Origin: Lachnospiraceae bacterium | Lineage (GTDB): Bacteria; Bacillota; Clostridia; Lachnospirales; Lachnospiraceae | DNA length: 46,943 nucleotides | Direction of reading: 5' to 3' | Assembly (NCBI GenBank): GCA_017455005.1 | Contig: JAFTBX010000013.1 | Span: 1-46,943, forward strand | Shown here: piece after piece, positions 29,976 through 37,954 of the stretch | Position numbering within the stretch: the stretch's first letter is position 1 | Layout: each line of letters begins with the position of its first letter | Made by a program: the position numbers and the translations under genes | Notes under the pieces: generated by a model | What the model was told of the DNA's origin: nothing | The model's database searches: none | What the model saw: the letters and a program-made list of their open reading frames with translations, nothing else

Positions 29976-31282
29976 TCGTCATCATCCCCTTCCAGACTGA
30001 GCTTTGCGCCGGCTGCATATTTCGCGACAAGGCCTTTCCTGTCAAGCCCCAGATAAAAGGCCCGTTCCACGCGCTCCGAAACGCTCATCGGCTGCGGATG
30101 CAGAGACCAGGTGTCATCGATGACGACCGCGTCAAAATCATATCCTTCTTCAAAACTGCCGACATTACCGAAGAACGATCCTCCGCCTCTGGTCGCCAGA
30201 TAAAATGCTTCGGCAAAGGTCAGCGGTTCTGCCTCGTGATCCAGATATCTCCAGTAGAGCTTGGAAACCTGGACAGCATCCGTCACGGCACGAAAGATCG
30301 ACACTGTCTGTCCGCCGGCCACGTCGCTTCCGAGGCCGATCCTCATCTTTTTATCCAGATAACGGCGCACCGGCGCGATTCCGGATGCCAGGTTCATGTT
30401 GGAGTTAGGGCAATGCGCGATCCAGACACCCCTTTCCCGCATCCTTTCCACCTCATCCTCGGGTGAATAGATACAATGTGCCATGATCGTACGCGCCTCT
30501 CCTCCGAAGAGTCCGTAACGGTCATAGCCGTCCCCGTAGAACGCTGCATCAGGCATCAGGGAAGCAACCAGCTTCATCTCTTCCGGATTCTCCGAAAGAT
30601 GGGACTGCACCGGCAGGTCATAAAGCCTGCGCACTTCCCCGAGATAATCCAGCAGCGTATTGCTGCAGCAGGGGATAAAGCGGGGCGTGATAATCGGATA
30701 TGTGCGTTTAAAATGATGATGATTCCTGATGTCATCGATCCAGTCGATCGTATCATAGGTAGAAATCAGCGCGGTCTTTTCCTGCAGCGCGGGCGGCGCG
30801 TCCCTGTCCATGTTCACCTTGCCGACATAGCTGATGAGACCGGTCGACTCCATCAGTTCCATCAGAATGATCGTGGCTTCCTTGTGGACTGTAGCAAAAA
30901 TGACCGCTCTCGTAGTAGCGCTGCGTCGCATCCGCAGCGCAAACATCCCATATGCCAGACGCGCGTAATCCGGATCCGCGTATTTTTCTTCCTCCGGAAA
31001 GGTCCTTTCTTTAAGCCAGGTCAAAAGCTCCGAATCCATGCCGGTGCCGCGAAAGGCAAACTGCGGCGCGTGGAGATGCAGATCTACCATGCCGGGCACG
31101 ATCAGCGCGTCCTTATAATCCTTCTTCGGAAGCTCCCTGTATTCCTTCGGCAGTTCCTCAAATATACCTCTGCATTTTCCGTCAATACAGACGATATACG
31201 CATACTCCTTTGCTTCCGCCGCGCCCAAATGCGGTGTATGATAAACATTTCCTCTGATTACAAAATCTTTTGCATTTTCCAT
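29972..31282 (-). CDS. guaD: Guanine deaminase-like amidohydrolase
   Basis: 436 residues of the amidohydrolase superfamily, closest in pattern to guanine deaminase, which turns guanine into xanthine. The zinc-site motif DLHLHAPQFAFRG, then QSHLSENPEE, MAHCIYSPEDE, IAHCPNSNMNLASG and GLGSDVAGGQTVSIF occur in the right order, and the N- and C-terminal beta-sandwich parts are present. The start at 31282 follows GGAGCGTGAGAAC; a longer frame from 31345 has no support. A NUDIX gene overlaps its end. With guaA elsewhere in the window, guanine salvage or catabolism is well represented here. Closely related deaminases (such as chlorohydrolases) cannot be ruled out. Confidence 0.88.
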   Translation of the reverse strand: MENAKDFVIRGNVYHTPHLGAAEAKEYAYIVCIDGKCRGIFEELPKEYRELPKKDYKDALIVPGMVDLHLHAPQFAFRGTGMDSELLTWLKERTFPEEEKYADPDYARLAYGMFALRMRRSATTRAVIFATVHKEATIILMELMESTGLISYVGKVNMDRDAPPALQEKTALISTYDTIDWIDDIRNHHHFKRTYPIITPRFIPCCSNTLLDYLGEVRRLYDLPVQSHLSENPEEMKLVASLMPDAAFYGDGYDRYGLFGGEARTIMAHCIYSPEDEVERMRERGVWIAHCPNSNMNLASGIAPVRRYLDKKMRIGLGSDVAGGQTVSIFRAVTDAVQVSKLYWRYLDHEAEPLTFAEAFYLATRGGGSFFGNVGSFEEGYDFDAVVIDDTWSLHPQPMSVSERVERAFYLGLDRKGLVAKYAAGAKLSLEGDDDE

Positions 31283-31366
31283 GTTCTCACGCTCCGTTTG
31301 CACTGCATTGACATAAAGGAAACATGAACGATCCCGATCGGTCACATAAAGCCAATACCCTGCCGC

Positions 31367-31957
31367 TCAGCCGCGGATAAAGATCTCGATCCCGATCAGG
31401 ATCAGAATGACGCCTCCCAGTATAGAGGCCTTTCCTGAAAGCTTTGTTCCGAAACGTTTGCCGATCCAGATGCCGCCAAGACAGATAAAGAATGTCACGA
31501 TTCCGATGATCAGCGCCTCGAGAACAGCTTCCGCCACGCTCAGATCCGCAATCGCAAAACCGACCGAAAGGGCATCGATCGAAGTCGCGATACCCTGCAG
31601 CAACAGGTCTCCTGTGCTTAAAGAGGGCTTCTCCTCTTCCGCATCCTGCCCGCGAATGCCTTCCAGAAGCATCTTACCGCCGATATAAAGCAGCAGGATC
31701 AGCGCGATCCAGGGAATAAAGCGGCGAAAGGAAGTGAAAATGCTGACAATCGTGTGTACCAGCACCCATCCGATCAGCGGCATAGCGATCTGAAAACCTG
31801 CAAAGGTTCCGGCGATCGTCATGCTGCGCTTCCGATCCATATGCGGCTCATACATAGCATTGACTGCCGATACGGAAAATGCATCCATCGCAAGACCGAC
31901 GCCGAAAGCAATTGCGTTGATGATAAATACCAAACTCTGATTCATATGTTGTACCAT
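31367..31957 (-). CDS. mntP: Manganese efflux pump MntP
   Basis: A 196-residue membrane protein with six hydrophobic helices in two repeats. The conserved acidic pairs are present: FGVGLAMDAFSVS (repeat 1) and GIATSIDALSVGFA (repeat 2). MntP proteins export Mn2+. The ATG at 31957 overlaps the stop of the upstream thrE part (TAATG), so translation is coupled; a second Met four codons later is an alternative. Its grouping with ThrE parts looks like general export rather than a pathway. Confidence 0.95.
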   Translation of the reverse strand: MVQHMNQSLVFIINAIAFGVGLAMDAFSVSAVNAMYEPHMDRKRSMTIAGTFAGFQIAMPLIGWVLVHTIVSIFTSFRRFIPWIALILLLYIGGKMLLEGIRGQDAEEEKPSLSTGDLLLQGIATSIDALSVGFAIADLSVAEAVLEALIIGIVTFFICLGGIWIGKRFGTKLSGKASILGGVILILIGIEIFIRG

Positions 31958-32418
31958 TAACTCTTGTTTTCTGCTGCAGACCGCTGTACGGCCATTCTTT
32001 CAAAAAGTGTCGTCAGGACAATGCCCGCAGCCATGCTTGTCGCAAAGATCAGCGCATAAAGTCCCTGGGCTCTCGCCACTGTCATGTCCTGCCTGAGCAG
32101 CGCGTTCATACTCCTGTAAAGCGCTGCGCCGGGAATCAACGGAACCGTCGATACCACAACATAAATGATGGCGGGTGTTTTGGTCGATCTCGCCATGATC
32201 TCCGCGTATGCCGTCGTCAGTGCCGCCGCGATAAACCCGCAGAGATATTCATTTAACCCGGCATGGACCAGCACCAGATACGATGCCCAGGACAAAAAGC
32301 CTCCGAGTGCCGCCCATTTTAATTTTTTCGGCCGCATGTGAAAAACAATTCCAAATCCAATTGATCCGACGACCGCAGCCGTAAGTTGTATTATTTCCTG
32401 CATAGATTCGCTTTCCAT
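31957..32418 (-). CDS. ThrE family threonine/serine exporter, short subunit
   Basis: 153 residues with four or five hydrophobic helices, matching the ThrE_2 (DUF3815) half (LTAAVVGSIGFGIVFHMRPKK; VPLIPGAALYRSMNALL). It pairs with the ThrE_1 protein encoded upstream, as in many Firmicutes where the exporter is split. Neither ATG (32418 or 32403) has a strong ribosome binding site; I kept the longer. It overlaps mntP by one base. Confidence 0.85.
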   Translation of the reverse strand: MESESMQEIIQLTAAVVGSIGFGIVFHMRPKKLKWAALGGFLSWASYLVLVHAGLNEYLCGFIAAALTTAYAEIMARSTKTPAIIYVVVSTVPLIPGAALYRSMNALLRQDMTVARAQGLYALIFATSMAAGIVLTTLFERMAVQRSAAENKS

Positions 32419-32480
32419 ATCTGCAAATGATCCGGCCCTCAGGCCGGAGCTTCTGTATTGACGCCGTGCCGTCACATGTC

Positions 32481-33257
32481 TTACATGATCAGCCCTGCCG
32501 CCGTAAACCCGACCGCGATCGTAATCGCGAGGATGACGGATTCACAGAAACGGATCAGGCCGGTTATAGTGTCTCCGTAGAAAAGATCCCGGATCGAATT
32601 GGTGAACGCAATGCCCGGGATAAAGAGCATGATGTTGCCGATACTGATCAGGTCACTGTGGTGGCCAAGTCCGAATGCGACGAAGAAATGGGCAAGCAGA
32701 CCGCCGGCAAAGGACCATATGAAAGCAATCAGCAGGCGGTTGGTCATCACCTTGCCAAGCGCCGATTCAATCAGCTTCAGGATCACACCGATCACCGCAC
32801 CGGCAATGCAGTCCGCCATATCTCCCCCGAAAAAGACGGTGAAGGAACCGGATACGACTGCGTAACCCAGCATCTGCAGGGATGCAGAACGGCTCTCGGC
32901 CGCTGCCTTTGTTTCCTCCCTGATCTTTTTAAACCTGACAAGTGCTTCTTCCGGCGTCATCCTCGGCTCCGCGCTGCAGATCATCCTCGACAGGCCGTTG
33001 AGCGCTTCGAGCATCGCCATGTCGGTATTGATCGAGCGGATCCTGCGCGTCTGCGTCACCGTGTTGAAATCGCCGAAGTGCGCTGTCACCTCGAGACTGG
33101 ATGTAATGGAAAAGACATCGGCTCTGGTTGCGCCATAGGCCTGCAGGATACGGGTGACGGTATCCTCTACTCTGCTCACCTCGGCACTGCTCGCCAGAAG
33201 TTCTTCACCTATGCTGATTGCGATATATACGATTTTCTCTGCTTCTTCTCTGGTCAT
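32481..33257 (-). CDS. ThrE family threonine/serine exporter, large subunit
   Basis: 258 residues. An N-terminal soluble part (about 1-110, ISIGEELLASSAEVSRVEDTV, the usual ThrE_1 opening) is followed by five hydrophobic helices. It should export threonine or serine together with the next gene's product. The ATG at 33257 has no Shine-Dalgarno; the -10 hexamer ends six bases before it, so transcription should start on the A of the ATG. It is the first gene of thrE1-thrE2-mntP. Confidence 0.88.
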   Translation of the reverse strand: MTREEAEKIVYIAISIGEELLASSAEVSRVEDTVTRILQAYGATRADVFSITSSLEVTAHFGDFNTVTQTRRIRSINTDMAMLEALNGLSRMICSAEPRMTPEEALVRFKKIREETKAAAESRSASLQMLGYAVVSGSFTVFFGGDMADCIAGAVIGVILKLIESALGKVMTNRLLIAFIWSFAGGLLAHFFVAFGLGHHSDLISIGNIMLFIPGIAFTNSIRDLFYGDTITGLIRFCESVILAITIAVGFTAAGLIM

Positions 33258-33263
33258 GAGCTT

Positions 33264-33292
33264 ACTATATCAATCCAAAAGGGTACTGTCAA
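33264..33292 (-). promoter_or_regulatory. Leaderless promoter of the thrE-mntP unit
   Basis: TTGACA (33287-33292), a 17-base spacer and TATAGT (33264-33269) on the minus strand, six bases before the ATG. Confidence 0.8.
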
Positions 33293-33320
33293 TCAAACCC
33301 GTTCACGATCATCCGACAAT

Positions 33321-33358
33321 AAAAAACACACCCGTTTCGCAGCTGTGCAAAACGGGTG
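33321..33358 (-). terminator. Terminator of the HPt gene
   Basis: CACCCGTTT and AAACGGGTG form a 9-bp stem with an 11-12-base loop, followed by TGTTTTTT on the minus strand, 58 bases after the stop at 33416. Confidence 0.9.
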
Positions 33359-33415
33359 CATCTGATCATACTTCTTTGTCCAATCCACTTCTAAGGAACC
33401 TGGCGCTGCGATATG

Positions 33416-33763
33416 TCATTCATCCGCCAGTGCTTCAAGTTCCGCATACTTTTCCTTGAACTTTTCAAAGAGTTCATCCGTCCCGTCCAGACTTCCTGCC
33501 CGGGCGATCTCCGTGAGCGCGGACACCGGTTCAAAAACCGGCGTCAGGGACAGATTGGCGTATACGCCTTTCAGGCTGTGGGCAGCTTCAAAAGCAGACC
33601 TGACGTCCTTCGCCGCAAGCGCCGCGCCGAGTTTTTCTATCCCGGACGGATCCGAAAGTGCCAGCTTGACCATGCGGATATAAAAAGCTTCGTTATTCAT
33701 ACATCTCGCAAGGCCTGAATCCACATCCGCGCCATATGCTCTCAAAGTATCAAGTGTGATCAC
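33416..33763 (-). CDS. HPt domain-containing protein
   Basis: 115 residues forming a single histidine phosphotransfer domain. The phospho-accepting His is in AAHSLKGVYANLSL, with the surrounding four-helix pattern and MVKLALSDPSGIEKLGAAL before it. Such proteins relay phosphoryl groups between response-regulator receivers. The start is GTG at 33763 behind a perfect GGGGAGG site; a longer frame to 33805 passes through that site. No sensor kinase or receiver is adjacent. It is divergent from pilT, so a role in motility control is possible but unproven. Confidence 0.87.
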   Translation of the reverse strand: MITLDTLRAYGADVDSGLARCMNNEAFYIRMVKLALSDPSGIEKLGAALAAKDVRSAFEAAHSLKGVYANLSLTPVFEPVSALTEIARAGSLDGTDELFEKFKEKYAELEALADE

Positions 33764-33922
33764 AGCGGTACCTCCCCTTACAAAAAGATCCGTAACCGGC
33801 AACATTTCAAACCTGCCGGATACATTATTTCTAAGATCCCTTATTTATGATATGATACATATAGCAATGTACGTCATCAAAGCATTCTGATACTTATTGA
33901 TTATATCACAAGGAGAAGCGCC

Positions 33923-35035
33923 ATGCAAATTGATCCTCAGCTGCTGGATTTCCTGAAACAGGCCGTCGCGATCGGCGCGTCTGACATACACATTTCCGTT
34001 GCAACCCCGCCGATGATCCGGCTGAACAGCCAGATCCGTCCGCTCGAGGGAGCTCCCCGGCTGATGCCGCCGGATACCCAGCGGCTTCTCTTCAGCATTA
34101 TCGACGAAGAGCATATGAAGACGCTCCTTACGAACGGTGAGGTCGATATGAGCTACGGCGTTCCGGACGTCGGACGTTTCCGTGTCAATGTCTACAAACA
34201 GCGCGGTTCTTTCGCGGCGGCGATCCGTATCATGAACACGACCGTACCGGATCCGAAGAAACTGGAGATCCCGGAGACGATCATCAATCTGTATAAAAAG
34301 AAAAGCGGCCTGGTGCTTGTCACCGGACCGACGGGAAGCGGCAAGTCCACGACGCTCGCCGCAATCATCCAGCAGGTCAATCTGAACCGGCACTGCCACG
34401 TGCTGACGCTGGAGGATCCGATCGAATATCTCTATCGGCATAACTGCTCTCTCGTCGACCAGAGGGAGATCGGCCTTGACTCAAGGACTTTCGCCACAGC
34501 GCTGCGCGCCGCGCTCCGTGAAGACCCGGATGTCATCCTCGTGGGAGAGATGCGCGACCTGGAGACGATCTCCACCGCGATCACCGCTGCCGAGACCGGA
34601 CATCTGGTCTTTTCCTCGCTTCACACCAATGATACGGCGTCCACCATCAACCGCATTATTGACGTCTTTCCCGAAAACCAGAAGGAACAGATCCGGACGC
34701 AGCTTTCCATGGTGCTGGAGTCCGTTATCTCTCAGCGCCTGCTGCCGAAAGCGGACGGCAGCGGCCGGACCGCCTGCTTTGAGATCATGCACTGCAACCC
34801 GGCGATCCGCAGCCTGATCCGTGAAAACAAGATCCACCAGATCCCCGGTATCATCCAGACAAGCAGCAAGGCCGGCATGATCACCATGGATGAGGCTTTA
34901 TACCAGGCAGTACAGGAAGGCCGCATCAGCAGGGAAACCGCGCTAGAATACTCGGATGACGCACCGGCGCTGGAACTCAGGTTCGGAGGCAGCAAGCCTC
35001 CGGTCGAAGAAGAAAAGCCGAGATTCCGCTGGTAA
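33923..35035 (+). CDS. pilT: Type IV pilus retraction ATPase PilT
   Basis: A 370-residue hexameric secretion ATPase. N-terminal region GASDIHISVATPPMIRLNSQI, Walker A GPTGSGKS (135-142), Asp box LEDPIEY (near 165), Walker B DVILVGEMRD (203-212) and His box HLVFSSLHTND (227-237) are all present. The AIRAL-like end typical of PilT is replaced by a short charged tail. PilT normally depolymerises pili for twitching. AAGGAG lies before the ATG. It faces the pilin/PilC operon, with a shared terminator at 35064-35088. No PilB extension ATPase is in the window. Confidence 0.95.
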   Translation: MQIDPQLLDFLKQAVAIGASDIHISVATPPMIRLNSQIRPLEGAPRLMPPDTQRLLFSIIDEEHMKTLLTNGEVDMSYGVPDVGRFRVNVYKQRGSFAAAIRIMNTTVPDPKKLEIPETIINLYKKKSGLVLVTGPTGSGKSTTLAAIIQQVNLNRHCHVLTLEDPIEYLYRHNCSLVDQREIGLDSRTFATALRAALREDPDVILVGEMRDLETISTAITAAETGHLVFSSLHTNDTASTINRIIDVFPENQKEQIRTQLSMVLESVISQRLLPKADGSGRTACFEIMHCNPAIRSLIRENKIHQIPGIIQTSSKAGMITMDEALYQAVQEGRISRETALEYSDDAPALELRFGGSKPPVEEEKPRFRW

Positions 35036-35063
35036 CCGCACACAATAAATCAGCACATAAAAG

Positions 35064-35088
35064 CCCCGGACCGCAGCGCGGCCCGGGG
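35064..35088. terminator. Bidirectional terminator between pilT and pilin operon
   Basis: CCCCGG (35064-35069) with CCGGGG (35083-35088), and inner CCGC/GCGG around AGC, form a very stable hairpin. A TTCTTCC tract follows on the plus side. Confidence 0.85.
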
Positions 35089-35112
35089 TTCTTCCTGTCT
35101 TCAGACGATCTT

Positions 35113-35508
35113 CTATTTCATAACGTGCAGCGACTCATCAAGGTCATATTCCACCGTGCTCCTGAGCATTTCGCTGCTGACCCGGTATCCTGCCGCTGTC
35201 GGCTCATACGTTACGACAAGCTCCATCTTATCTCCCGCGGTAAAGCGCTTTGTAACTGCTGCTCCCGCAGCATTTCCGGACGGGGTGCCGTCTGCCGGAC
35301 TTAAGTTCAGCTCCTGCAGATACTCCTGCGCCTCATTTCTCGCGCCGTAATACCACTCTGCCTGCTGCGCGTATTTGTCGCTTAAGCGGCTGTCCGCGAG
35401 CGCGCTCGTCAGGGAAAGTGAAGCAAAGCTGACGAGACACATGATGATCAGGAGGACAAGGAACAGCGATATGCCGCTGTTGACCGTGATGCGTTTCTTA
35501 CTGCTCAT
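35113..35508 (-). CDS. Pilin-like/pseudopilin membrane protein
   Basis: A 131-residue protein. A short basic N-terminus (MSSKKRITVNSG) is followed by a long hydrophobic helix (ISLFLVLLIIMCLVSFASLSL) and a polar C-terminal part, the shape of type IV pilins and pseudopilins, with Gly before the hydrophobic run as a possible peptidase site. The usual glutamate at mature position 5 is absent (SLFLV), as in several pseudopilins. The ATG at 35508 has AAGGAGG and overlaps the next upstream gene by 11 bases. Last gene of the operon. Confidence 0.65.
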   Translation of the reverse strand: MSSKKRITVNSGISLFLVLLIIMCLVSFASLSLTSALADSRLSDKYAQQAEWYYGARNEAQEYLQELNLSPADGTPSGNAAGAAVTKRFTAGDKMELVVTYEPTAAGYRVSSEMLRSTVEYDLDESLHVMK

Positions 35509-35974
35509 GGCCGCCTCCTTCCGATATGTAATCTTTGACTTCCAGCGCGAAAAGCTCTGCGTCTTCCGCCGAGCCGACACGGATCAAAAGTGTCTGCATG
35601 TCCCCGTCTTCCGGCATTTCCGTCACCTGAAGCGCTGTCTCGTAAACACTGTCATCCGATATGATCGCGATCACATCATCCCCGGACGCAGTCACTTTGT
35701 CCTCCGGGAACGCCGCCTGCAAAAGTTCCATAAAGCGTCCGCTGTCTCCGTCCGCGGCGATAAAGCTCTCGGCGCAGTTCTGCGCGATACGCACGGCTTC
35801 CGTTTTCTGCTCCGCAGCCACGCTGATCCGGTGCGCGTGCAGAAACATGTTGATGCAGACGATTCCTGCTACGGCAAAAAAACCGATCGCGATGATCAGC
35901 TCCAACAGGAACAAAGAAGCTCCTGACCGTAGTTCGGACTTCGGATATGCGGTTTTTATATCTTCATGCTCCAT
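35498..35974 (-). CDS. Pilin-like protein with prepilin-type N-terminus
   Basis: 158 residues. A 17-residue polar leader ends in RSG, followed by ASLFLLELIIAIGFFAVAG, the hydrophobic helix of a prepilin with a glutamate near the conserved position (LELI). A soluble domain of about 110 residues follows, rich in Asp and Glu. A prepilin peptidase would cut after the Gly. The ATG at 35974 has no good binding site. Overlap with the next gene supports one operon. Confidence 0.75.
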   Translation of the reverse strand: MEHEDIKTAYPKSELRSGASLFLLELIIAIGFFAVAGIVCINMFLHAHRISVAAEQKTEAVRIAQNCAESFIAADGDSGRFMELLQAAFPEDKVTASGDDVIAIISDDSVYETALQVTEMPEDGDMQTLLIRVGSAEDAELFALEVKDYISEGGGHEQ

Positions 35975-36053
35975 GTTATATTCGTCCCGTGTATCGTAAA
36001 GGTATCTGCCTCGCTGTTACTGCGGCACCTGCTTAAATTCTGTCCGTGCGTCG

Positions 36054-36533
36054 TCACGGGATCGTAGAGATCACACAGTGGTCCGTCCTGCCCGTTTCTT
36101 CGGTGATCCTGGCGATGATCACGCCTTCCGCCGGTTCTTCCAGATCCAGTTTCTGTAAGGGCAGGATCATCGTGCCTGCTGCCAGAGTAAAGTCATAGTT
36201 TCCCTCGGGCGTCAGCATTTCCATCAATGAATCCTCATACGAATAGATCCTGAGGATATACGGGCTGCCGCTGATCTCCCTGCGGATAGCAAGCGTCCTG
36301 ACGCCGTCGATCTCCTCGATCCGGATCGCATCCTCCGCCTTGTTCTGGTGCACTGTCTGCATCAGGTAGGCGTATGGCGTCCGGAGACTGCTGTTTTCCT
36401 GCATCGTCACCGCAATGTTGCGGTACTCCCTGGTTCCCATGGTCACAAGCATAACAGCCGTAAAAAGGAACCCCGCGAATAACAGGAGGATAAACAGGAT
36501 ATCAATCGAATGTCTCTTGGTCTGATACTTCAT
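36054..36533 (-). CDS. DUF4860-like pilus protein
   Basis: 159 residues. A basic start (MKYQTKRHSID) precedes a transmembrane helix (about 11-30, ILFILLLFAGFLFTAVMLV) and a soluble domain with many short beta-type stretches (GVRTLAIRREISGSPYILRIYSY; GTMILPLQKLDL). This layout matches the DUF4860 proteins found in Clostridia pilus operons. ATG overlaps the stop of the upstream gene by four bases. Likely a minor pilin. Confidence 0.75.
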   Translation of the reverse strand: MKYQTKRHSIDILFILLLFAGFLFTAVMLVTMGTREYRNIAVTMQENSSLRTPYAYLMQTVHQNKAEDAIRIEEIDGVRTLAIRREISGSPYILRIYSYEDSLMEMLTPEGNYDFTLAAGTMILPLQKLDLEEPAEGVIIARITEETGRTDHCVISTIP

Positions 36534-36877
36534 CTGCCATCCACCTTCAATACGCCTTCCGGCTCTTCACTGGCCGTTCTGTCCAAAACAATGTAAAACG
36601 GCCGGATATTGGATCCGTGCGGCCGGTAATCCACATAAAAACGATCCTCGTCATAAGCAAGGCCGTAATGAACCCGCAGATACTCAAGATCCGGCGGAAA
36701 GTGCCCTTCCAGCGCGTAACATGTCGTGATATCCCTCTCAAGTGCCTTTTCCAGCGCTTCATGCTGCTCCGCCGCAGAATCATTTTCCAGCTTATTTGTA
36801 AGCACGACAAAAGCGCTGATCCAGCAAGCGCAGATCAGTACGCTCAACAGTATGCCGTTGATCCGAAATCCTTTCAT
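36530..36877 (-). CDS. Small pilus-operon membrane protein
   Basis: 115 residues with an N-terminal signal anchor (about 6-28) and a small soluble domain (YALEGHFPPDLEYLRVHYGL; DYRPHGSNIRPFYIVLD). No family recognised, though the GxFPxxLExL pattern occurs in pseudopilin-type proteins. AAGGGTTTCAG precedes the ATG, nine bases after the PilC-like gene, and its stop overlaps the next gene (ATGA). Probably a minor pilin. Confidence 0.7.
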   Translation of the reverse strand: MKGFRINGILLSVLICACWISAFVVLTNKLENDSAAEQHEALEKALERDITTCYALEGHFPPDLEYLRVHYGLAYDEDRFYVDYRPHGSNIRPFYIVLDRTASEEPEGVLKVDGR

Positions 36878-36886
36878 CTGAAACCC

Positions 36887-37942
36887 TTAACCGATACCGC
36901 TCATGATGCCGATCAGAGGCATAATCACGGAAAGCAGGATGATGCCGACGATCAGCGCAATGATGATGACCATAGTCGGTTCGATCGCGGACAGGATACG
37001 TCCGATCCTGCGGTCCGCGTCTTCCTTATAATGGGCGCCGATAAATGCAAGTGCCCTGTCAATGCTGCCAGCCTCGGAAAAGACCGACAGCATGCTGGTA
37101 TAAAACGGACTGAAGATCTGTGTTTTCGCGATGGCGCCGGAAAAGCTCTCCCCTTCATACAGGTACTTCCGGCAAAGCCCGATCTTTTCTTCCAGCGGCG
37201 GATACTCCACGATCCTGCCGGCGATCTCCAGGCTCCGGTACGGATCGAGGCCGGCTGCCTGCGCCATCTGCAGGCCGCTTGTGAAACGAACCAGGGCCAG
37301 TTCCTGCGCAAGATCCCTTGTGTGCGGGAATTTCCGGGCAAGCTCACCGAAGAGCTTTCTGCCGCGCTCCGTAAAATAACAGAACGCTGCGAACAGCAGG
37401 ATCGCCGCAAGCAGGACCGCAAGCACGATATAGTATCTGCTGAAGAAGTTGCTCATCCCCAGCATTGCCTGCATCACTCCGCCCGCCGTCGCGCCAAGCT
37501 GGTTAAAGATCTGCATAAAGACCGGCATGACCTGGTTCATCAGTACAACAATAACCAGGAACATGACGACGATCATCATCACGGGATAACTGACAGCGCT
37601 TTTGATGGACTCATGAAGCGCGTCCTCTTCTTCGTAATAGCGTTCAAGCGCGCCGCAGGCGTCCTCGATCCGTCCGGTTTCTTCACCGACATAGAGGAGT
37701 TCACTGACATAGGAAGGAAACACGCCCGATCCGGCCACTGCCTCCGAAAGCTGTGCCCCGCCGGCGATCCTGTCGCCGAGATCCGCAAGGATCGCAGCCG
37801 TTTCCTTATGGTCCGTATCCTCTTTCATGATCTTGAATGCCGAAAGCGGCGTAATGCCGGCTCCCATCAGGACGTGCAGCTGGGAAAAGACATGGAAGAT
37901 CTGAAGGCTGGTCAGTTGTTTTTTCTTTTGTGTGGATGCCAT
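36887..37942 (-). CDS. pilC: Type II secretion/type IV pilus inner-membrane protein (PilC/GspF)
   Basis: A 351-residue platform protein with the two T2SSF repeats. The N-terminal cytoplasmic helical domain contains LHVLMGAGITPLSAFKIM; the second repeat contains FTSGLQMAQAAGLDPYRSLEIAG. Three or so transmembrane helices (about 120-145, 170-195 and 325-350). PilC couples the motor ATPase to pilin assembly. Here the only ATPase visible is the convergent pilT. AGGAGC lies before the ATG. Part of the five-gene operon beginning with the transglutaminase lipoprotein. Confidence 0.93.
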   Translation of the reverse strand: MASTQKKKQLTSLQIFHVFSQLHVLMGAGITPLSAFKIMKEDTDHKETAAILADLGDRIAGGAQLSEAVAGSGVFPSYVSELLYVGEETGRIEDACGALERYYEEEDALHESIKSAVSYPVMMIVVMFLVIVVLMNQVMPVFMQIFNQLGATAGGVMQAMLGMSNFFSRYYIVLAVLLAAILLFAAFCYFTERGRKLFGELARKFPHTRDLAQELALVRFTSGLQMAQAAGLDPYRSLEIAGRIVEYPPLEEKIGLCRKYLYEGESFSGAIAKTQIFSPFYTSMLSVFSEAGSIDRALAFIGAHYKEDADRRIGRILSAIEPTMVIIIALIVGIILLSVIMPLIGIMSGIG

Positions 37943-37954
37943 GGGATGCTCCTG

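Noticed and set aside
33845..34441. 198-residue minus-strand open frame
   Set aside because: Antisense to pilT, which has all secretion-ATPase motifs.
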